Shown: piece after piece, positions 58,628-64,000 of the stretch | Numbering within the stretch: position 1 is the stretch's first letter | How the letters are laid out: the number at the start of each line of letters is the position of its first letter | Assembly (NCBI RefSeq): GCF_020405225.1 | Contig: NZ_CP084473.1 | Coordinates: forward strand, 62,001-126,000 | Source of the DNA: Natrinema sp. DC36 | GTDB lineage: Archaea; Halobacteriota; Halobacteria; Halobacteriales; Natrialbaceae | Direction: 5' to 3' | Length of the DNA: 64,000 nt | Translations under genes and position numbers: made by a program | Notes under the pieces: generated by a model | The model's database searches: none | Seen by the model: only the letters and a program-made list of their open reading frames with translations | What the model was told of the DNA's origin: nothing

Positions 58628-61600
58628 ATGATGTCTGAGAACCACAATCAGGATTTGCCGGTGAATGTGAACCGGCGGGAGTTTGTCGGGATCACATCAC
58701 TGCTAGCGGCGTCAGCCTTCTCGTTATCCGTGCCAGAGGCGGTCGCTGGACAAGTCACGAATAGTAATGATACGACCAAACAGACAGTTACCTCGCCGGA
58801 TGATACCGTTGGAGTGACCGTCGACGTCGTAGATGGGTCGCCAACCTACAGCGTCGCCTATGACGGGACGACTGTCATTGACGATGCCGGCCTAGGCTTT
58901 GAATTCCAGAACCAGTCCGACTTCGGCGACGACGTCACTGTCACCGGCAGCGAGCGGACGACGGTTGACGAGACGTGGTCACCAGTCTGGGACCAGTACG
59001 ACGAGATTCGGGAGCACTACGAGGAACTGCGTCTCGGCTTGGCCGAAGAGTCGGACGGTCGCGCACTAACGCTCGAGATCCGCGCGTTCAACGACGGTGT
59101 CGGATTCCGCTACGTGTTCCCGGAGGCAGGAGGCTTCGGCGATTTCGTCATTACAGCTGAACGAACCGAGTTCGCCTTCGCGGATGACTACACGTCTTGG
59201 TGGATCCCGAACGACTTCAACAGCTACGAATACACGTATACTGAGACGCCGGTAAGCGAAATCGGCAACCAGAGCGACTTCGGCGGTGCGCACACGCCGA
59301 TCACGATGCAGGCCAATGATGACCTCTACATAAGCGTTCACGAGGCGGACCTCATCGACTATGGTGCGATGGCTGTCGAACCCTCCCAAGACGGAGGGAC
59401 GACCTTTGAATCTGCGCTGGCGCCCCTTCCCGACGGGACGAAGGTTGCGGCGTCGGCACCCCACCGAACACCCTGGCGGACGATCCAACTGGGCGAGCGG
59501 CCGGGCGACCTCATTGAGTCGAATCTCATTGTCAACCTCAACGAGGACTACGATGCCGACGAGTTCCCGCAGGGCGTCGACTGGATCGAACCCCAGAAGT
59601 TCATCGGCGTCTGGTGGCTGATGATCACCGGCCGTGCCGACTGGGAGTACATGGGCTCCGAGACCGGCAACCACGGCGCCCAGACCGGGCGTGTCAAGCA
59701 GTACATGGACTTCGCTAGCGAGCACGATATCCCCGGCGTGCTCGTCGAAGGGTGGAACCAAGGCTGGTCGAGTTACCCCGACGGCGGTGGTGACGCGTTC
59801 GACTTCACCGAGCCCTATCCGGACTTCGACCTCCAGGCGGTGACCGACTACGGGTCGACCCTCGAGCCGCCGACCCAGATGACGATGCACAACGAGACGG
59901 CGGGCGGATTCCAGAACTACGAGTCCCAGATCGGCGATGCGTTCGGGCTGTACGACGACCTGGGCATTCACACGATCAAGAACGGCTACGTCAACGATGA
60001 TGGGAACCTGTCCGGGGAGGGTCATAACCACCACAATCAGGTCATGGTCAACCATCACCACGTCGTCGCACAGACGGCGGCGGCGAACCGGCAGATGCTC
60101 GATATACACGAACCGGTCCACCCGACTGGCCGTCGTCGGACCTACCCGAACCTGATGACCAGTGAGGGTGTGTTCGGTCAGGAGTACGATTCCTTCGGCG
60201 ATGTCCCGCCCGCACACCATGTCACCTTCCCGTTCACCCGGATGCTCGGTGGCCCCGTTGAGTACACGCCGGGAATCTTCGACATGGACTCGGGCTCGGG
60301 CGGCATCCAGACGACGCGGGCCAAGCAGCTCGCGATGTACCCGACGTACTTCAGCGGGCTGCAGATGGTCGCCGACTTGCCGAGCTCCTACCTTGCCGAA
60401 CAGCCGGCGACGATCAGCGTCGGCGATGTCGCACAGGCTGAATGGGCCGAGCTTGATGGATTCGTGACGGCCGCCAGCTGGGCCAACGCGCAGGGCGAGC
60501 AGTACGTCGAGGTTGACCCCAACAGCGTCGCCGCCGGTTCGACGATCACGTGGGCCCTCGAGGATGTCAACGCCGGCGAGTACGAACTCCACCTGCGGTA
60601 CGCTAGCGATGCAGAGGATAACGCCGTTCCGGCCGACGAGCCGCGTACGGCGACCGTTACAGTCGATGGAGAACCCGTAGCGGAGGTCACGTTCCCAACC
60701 ACCGACTATTGGGATGTCTGGAACGGAGTCTCGACGACCGTCACTCTGGACGGCGACAGCGAAACCGTCGGCGTGGCGCTGACGGCGGACGACACCGGCG
60801 GGTTCAACCTCGATTCGGTTGCGCTCACGGAAACGGGTGAACCGATGCCCGAGCCGGAAACCGTGCCGATTCGAGGTCCGACCGTCGACGAGTTCCAGTT
60901 CATCGAGGATGTCCCAGCCAGCGGCTGGGATGACACCCGCGTCGTTGAGTCGGCCATCGGCGAGTACATGGTTACGGCACGGAAACAAGATGATGAGTGG
61001 TACGTCGGTGCGATGACCGACGAGAACGGCCGCGCGATCGACATCCCGCTCGACTTCCTCGATGACGCCCCTGGTAAACGGAAGGGCCACGAAAAGGGTT
61101 CTAGTAAGGGGAGGAGCCACCAAAAGCCGAACAGCAACGGCAAGGGGAAGGGACACAGCAAAGGGAAGTACGTCGCAGAAATCTACTCAGATGGTATCGA
61201 GGCTAGCTACGACGATACCCTCGAGCCGGTCCGCGTCGACAGAGCGATAGTCGACGCCGACACGACGCTGCTGGCATCGATGATAGAATCGGGCGGAACT
61301 GCTGTCCGACTGTACCCCGCCTCGTGGGAGGACGTCTCTGAGTTGCCGGCTTACGAGCATCCTACACAGGACGTCAGCGTCGACATCGCAGACGACGTGT
61401 TCATTCAAGAACCGTTCGTCGAAGCAACGGGGTCGAACCAGAGCGACTATATTGGCGGGCAAACCGTCGAACTGGTCGTCGACGGGGAGACAATCCGGAC
61501 AGCGAACGTCCGCTTCCCGCCGAACGCGAGCGATGCGACCTACGAGTTCTCCTACAGCATCAACCAGCCTGGCACCTACGATATCGCAGTGCGGACGACC

Positions 61601-62332
61601 GACGGCGATACGTTAGCCACAGAGACGGTGACGGTCAGACCGCCGGAAACCATCGCTTCTCTCGATGACTCCGAGGGCGACGACCACGGACCCGGGACGT
61701 ACACGTATCCCACTGCCGACGCATACCAGTCGGGTGCATTCGACCTCCGGTCGGTCTCCGTTGCACAGACGCCAAGTCTCGTGCAGTTCGAGTTCGAGGT
61801 GGAGAACCTCTACGACGTATGGGGCGGCCGCTTCTCGCCGCACCTGTTCGCCGTGTGGGTTAGCGACCCCAATGCGAGCGGTGGTACCACCGAAAGCCTC
61901 GACGATCTGGGGGCGAACGTTTCCTTCGAGAAATCTTGGCACTACCGCCTCCACGTTGGCGGGTGGTCCATGGCTGCCGTCGACGCCGGCGGCTCAGATC
62001 TGACCGGTGACGATGGAAGCACCATCAGTCCCCAGTCCACCGTCGACTTTGACGCCGATACGGTCACGCTGACTATCGATCGTGCCGCCTTCGACGGGAC
62101 CGACCCCGCCGACTTAGAGGTGGTCGCAGGCGTCGGTTCGGCAGAGTACAGCGCCTTCCGCCCGGTACAGGAGACGGCAAGTGGCCACAGGTTCGGCGGT
62201 GCAAAAGCCGGTGCAGTAGATAATGCACCGCGACTCATCGACGTAACGACGCCCACGGACGTTTCCCAGAAGACAGCGCTCGGCTATTCCGCCGAGGAAC
62301 GGGCAACCTTGCCATTCGTTTCCCTCGACTAG
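58628..62332 (+). CDS. secreted GH97-family glycoside hydrolase, multidomain (1234 aa)
   Basis: Tat signal NRREFVGITSLLAASAFSLS at about 15-35. The GH97 N-terminal beta domain reads TVTSPDDTVGVTVDVVDGSP and LEIRAFNDGVGFRYVFPEAG. The (beta/alpha)8 catalytic domain has QKFIGVWWLMITGRADWEYM, DIPGVLVEGWNQGW, DIHEPVHPTGRRRTYPNLMT and SEGVFGQEYDSF. A CBM6/35-like insert lies at about 602-736. The GH97 C-terminal domain follows, with a Lys/Gly-rich basic insert at 815-847. The last 250 residues resemble the C-terminal module of glucodextranases (LVQFEFEVENLYDVWGGRFS PHLFAVWV). Likely an extracellular alpha-glucosidase or alpha-galactosidase. Confidence 0.85.
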   Translation: MMSENHNQDLPVNVNRREFVGITSLLAASAFSLSVPEAVAGQVTNSNDTTKQTVTSPDDTVGVTVDVVDGSPTYSVAYDGTTVIDDAGLGFEFQNQSDFGDDVTVTGSERTTVDETWSPVWDQYDEIREHYEELRLGLAEESDGRALTLEIRAFNDGVGFRYVFPEAGGFGDFVITAERTEFAFADDYTSWWIPNDFNSYEYTYTETPVSEIGNQSDFGGAHTPITMQANDDLYISVHEADLIDYGAMAVEPSQDGGTTFESALAPLPDGTKVAASAPHRTPWRTIQLGERPGDLIESNLIVNLNEDYDADEFPQGVDWIEPQKFIGVWWLMITGRADWEYMGSETGNHGAQTGRVKQYMDFASEHDIPGVLVEGWNQGWSSYPDGGGDAFDFTEPYPDFDLQAVTDYGSTLEPPTQMTMHNETAGGFQNYESQIGDAFGLYDDLGIHTIKNGYVNDDGNLSGEGHNHHNQVMVNHHHVVAQTAAANRQMLDIHEPVHPTGRRRTYPNLMTSEGVFGQEYDSFGDVPPAHHVTFPFTRMLGGPVEYTPGIFDMDSGSGGIQTTRAKQLAMYPTYFSGLQMVADLPSSYLAEQPATISVGDVAQAEWAELDGFVTAASWANAQGEQYVEVDPNSVAAGSTITWALEDVNAGEYELHLRYASDAEDNAVPADEPRTATVTVDGEPVAEVTFPTTDYWDVWNGVSTTVTLDGDSETVGVALTADDTGGFNLDSVALTETGEPMPEPETVPIRGPTVDEFQFIEDVPASGWDDTRVVESAIGEYMVTARKQDDEWYVGAMTDENGRAIDIPLDFLDDAPGKRKGHEKGSSKGRSHQKPNSNGKGKGHSKGKYVAEIYSDGIEASYDDTLEPVRVDRAIVDADTTLLASMIESGGTAVRLYPASWEDVSELPAYEHPTQDVSVDIADDVFIQEPFVEATGSNQSDYIGGQTVELVVDGETIRTANVRFPPNASDATYEFSYSINQPGTYDIAVRTTDGDTLATETVTVRPPETIASLDDSEGDDHGPGTYTYPTADAYQSGAFDLRSVSVAQTPSLVQFEFEVENLYDVWGGRFSPHLFAVWVSDPNASGGTTESLDDLGANVSFEKSWHYRLHVGGWSMAAVDAGGSDLTGDDGSTISPQSTVDFDADTVTLTIDRAAFDGTDPADLEVVAGVGSAEYSAFRPVQETASGHRFGGAKAGAVDNAPRLIDVTTPTDVSQKTALGYSAEERATLPFVSLD

Positions 62333-62814
62333 GGGTAGCTGAGTCATTCCCCTTTCACGGGATTTGACTACGGGCGAGCATAGGCTATTGAAGTCGAACG
62401 TCGCCGAGTGCTGTGGATGGAACCGTACCTGCAGTAAGGTTTATTCTCGGGCCGAGAAGGGTGGCCCGTCCCGATAGGGCCAGATTCACAGATGAGTCTG
62501 GAAGTCATCGACCGGCACAGTGAAGCACTGTTCGAGTTCCTCTGGTGTCCCGAGCCTGTCGGAGACAGTTCGGTCTCAGTCCGTAAAGTAGGATTATTAA
62601 TGCTCGACCTTATTAGGACAAATCCGAATGCTGTATTTCGATAGGCTCAGATACTCAACCTACGGGCAGCAGCTGAAAGCGGACAGCGACGACGGGTCGC
62701 AAGCGTCGCTCGCCGGCGTGAACTCTACCAGACTGGACAACCAGCCCACCTAGAGTGTACATCGAAGACCGTCGCGCAGAAGCCATATAGCGGCTGAGGC
62801 ACTACGACGTGGTA
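62333..62814. other. intergenic stretch, no supported gene
   Basis: A 50-codon frame at 62492-62644 (MSLEVIDRHSEALFEFLWCP) is present but has no recognised similarity. The text around 62645-62780 looks like decayed coding sequence. Nothing else seen. Confidence 0.4.
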
Positions 62815-63579
62815 ATGGATGATTCGCCCTCGGCACAGACTCAACGTTGTATCCACACGGCGCCGCGAACGGATGTCTCGCAGGATCAGGGCAAGTTCCG
62901 GATACACCTCAACTTCCCCGGTCGGGCCGTCCCCGACCACGACGATCACGGCTATGGGCCGCTGGCAACCGTCGTCGAGTCATTCATGGATCCGGGGACG
63001 CTGATCCGAATGCACCAGCACCGCAACGAAGATATCATCTCCTGGGTCCCCAACGGCGTAATGCGCCACGACGACCGCCAGGGCAATAACCTCGTTACTG
63101 ACGCCGAACACCTGATGGTCATGAACGCCGGCAGCGGCTTCTGGCACGCCGAGGAGACGCTAGCAAACGACCCGCCGCTTCGAATGCTCCAGATCTTCGT
63201 CCGACCACACAGCCTCGATCTCGAGCCGGACATCCAACACGAGCCAATTCCCGATCCCGTCACGAACGAATGGCGGCACCTGTTCGGCCCCGAAGGGACC
63301 GACGCCCCGCTGTTTGTCCGCAACGATGTCGACTTCTACGATTGCCGCCTCACCGCCGGCGCCACGACTACGCTGCCGTCCCGGTCGGATTGGGATACCT
63401 ATCTATACGTCTTTGATGGCGTCATCGACGTTGGCGAGGAGTCCCTCGGGTACACCGAGAGCGCACTCGTGACTGGCGATAGCGACGTAACCGTCACCGC
63501 AACCGAGGACTCCACCATCGTCGCGTTTACCATCAACCCTGACGCCCCGATCACGCGCCAAGGCACGATTGGCCGCTGA
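62815..63579 (+). CDS. pirin-family protein (bicupin)
   Basis: 254 residues from ATG 62815. The N-terminal cupin has GTLIRMHQHRNEDIISWVPN GVMRHDD (metal His pair and Glu) and MVMNAGSGFWHAEETL (HxxE). Then LRMLQIFVRPHSLDLEPDIQ, a pirin hallmark, and a second cupin, LPSRSDWDTYLYVFDGVIDV. Pirins include quercetin dioxygenases and redox sensors; which applies is open. GTG at 62809 is the alternative start. Confidence 0.87.
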   Translation: MDDSPSAQTQRCIHTAPRTDVSQDQGKFRIHLNFPGRAVPDHDDHGYGPLATVVESFMDPGTLIRMHQHRNEDIISWVPNGVMRHDDRQGNNLVTDAEHLMVMNAGSGFWHAEETLANDPPLRMLQIFVRPHSLDLEPDIQHEPIPDPVTNEWRHLFGPEGTDAPLFVRNDVDFYDCRLTAGATTTLPSRSDWDTYLYVFDGVIDVGEESLGYTESALVTGDSDVTVTATEDSTIVAFTINPDAPITRQGTIGR

Positions 63580-63605
63580 GACACCGGCAAGCGAGCCCCG
63601 GTGAT

Positions 63606-63636
63606 GTTTTTTTGTCCACCTGAGAAGGTGAGGGCT
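63606..63636 (+). promoter_or_regulatory. leader element 11
   Basis: GTTTTTTTGTCCACCTGAGA then AGGTGAGGGCT, 54 bp before ATG 63660. Confidence 0.45.
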
Positions 63637-63659
63637 TCATCAAGCACTCTCACAGTTAG

Positions 63660-63857
63660 ATGATTTCCGTGAACCAACAGCAGACAACGGGCGATGTATC
63701 GATCGACGATATTCTAGTCAATCACCCGTTGGCTTGCCTGCGAGCATCCGCCGACGAAACCACTAGTCGTGTTGAAAGCGGCTCACTGGTGGCGGTATCT
63801 ATTGAGGGTCTTCTCCTCGATATAAGACTGCTCACTGGCCTTCAGCAGTCGCCTTAA
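63660..63857 (+). CDS. hypothetical protein (65 aa)
   Basis: MISVNQQQTTGDVSIDDILV then NHPLACLRASADETTSRVES and GSLVAVSIEGLLLDIRLLTG. It follows leader element 11 at the typical distance, which is the main support. It overlaps the convergent zinc-finger gene by 26 bases, so the true 3' end may differ. Family unknown. Confidence 0.4.
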   Translation: MISVNQQQTTGDVSIDDILVNHPLACLRASADETTSRVESGSLVAVSIEGLLLDIRLLTGLQQSP

Positions 63858-64000
63858 TTTCCACCTCGCAGTTCCAACCAAGATCTCCGTGTTTTTCATC
63901 CTTTGAGCCAGAGATATGACCTTTGATGCTTCTGATAGAGTCTGATGAATAGTTGTGACATATCGGACAGGGGTATTTCCCGCTGTTAACAGTCGAATCG
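63832..64000 (-). CDS. zinc-finger protein, C-terminal part (runs off the window)
   Basis: Minus strand from the window edge reads DSTVNSGKYPCPICHNYSSD then SIRSIKGHISGSKDEKHGDL and GWNCEVEIKATAEGQ-stop at 63832. A CPIC...H...H finger is clear. The start lies beyond 64000. Confidence 0.6.
   Translation of the reverse strand, partial: DSTVNSGKYPCPICHNYSSDSIRSIKGHISGSKDEKHGDLGWNCEVEIKATAEGQ

Noticed and set aside
59066-61156. 696-codon minus-strand frame inside the GH97 gene
   Set aside because: Antisense open frame caused by high GC third positions; rich in Arg/Val/His, no domain.
8211-63636. Leader elements as rho-independent-like terminators
   Set aside because: The T-run precedes the stem on the plus strand and would be an A-run after the stem on the minus strand; the fixed distance to start codons favours a promoter.

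Overview
The window is from a haloarchaeon (class Halobacteria). Signs of this are strongly acidic proteins, Tat-type lipoprotein signals, bat-like HTH_10 regulators, HalOD1-type domains, several TFB genes, an Orc1/Cdc6 gene with ORB-like repeats, and IS1341-type TnpB elements. Pseudogenes, transposase debris, partial duplications, two tyrosine-recombinase loci and a crowd of defence-type genes show that it is accessory DNA: a megaplasmid, secondary replicon or large integrated element.

Layout. 0-9 kb: IS and TnpB remnants around a deacetylase-like lipoprotein, a DUF502 protein, a decayed creatininase-family gene and a PAP2 protein. 8.4-14 kb: metabolic and regulatory genes (luciferase-like oxidoreductase, MFS transporter with a thioesterase, HTH_10 and HxlR regulators, and a dinucleotide-binding protein with an HTH_10-like tail). 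14-26 kb: ArdC-like protein, HalOD1 and SWIM proteins, an intact TnpB element, PadR, a Doc toxin locus and a small aRF1 (release factor) paralog. 26.4-28.1 kb: a GC-rich structured region followed by an OB-fold ssDNA-binding-type gene. 28-48 kb: a defence island. It holds an HNH protein with HNH-associated repeats, an ApeA-like HEPN protein, an AAA+/DUF6414 pair, an operon of a small MGS-starting protein plus an unknown plus a QueC-like PP-loop enzyme (Qat-like), an AbiE-like pair, GIY-YIG nucleases, an SRA-HNH endonuclease and a PD-(D/E)XK nuclease. Its 31-37 kb part looks visibly more AT-rich than its surroundings. 48.4-50.3 kb: a replication origin with orc1/cdc6 and ORB-like repeats. 50.8-58.3 kb: TFB copies, an ArsR/SRPBCC operon and an integrase. 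58.6-64 kb: a very large GH97 glycosidase, a pirin, and the end of a zinc-finger gene.

Two dispersed signals tie the window together. (1) A leader element, made of a T-rich box followed at once by a C-run/G-run stem such as CCCC..GGGGTGAGGGG, occurs 11 times, nearly always about 52-64 bp before a start codon. It lies before TFB, ArdC, SWIM, HNH and zinc-finger genes, so a shared promoter or operator is likely. (2) A 40-42 bp inverted repeat, TTAACCAACA(C) - 18-20 bp - (G)TGTTGGTTAA, occurs five times.

The strongest candidate for an undescribed system is the QueC-like operon at 34.7-37.0 kb with its neighbours. Second is the nuclease pair at 45.9-47.8 kb (two GIY-YIG-like domains plus PD-(D/E)XK), which has a paralog at 42.5 kb. 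All functional calls come from motif recognition by eye; no database search was run.
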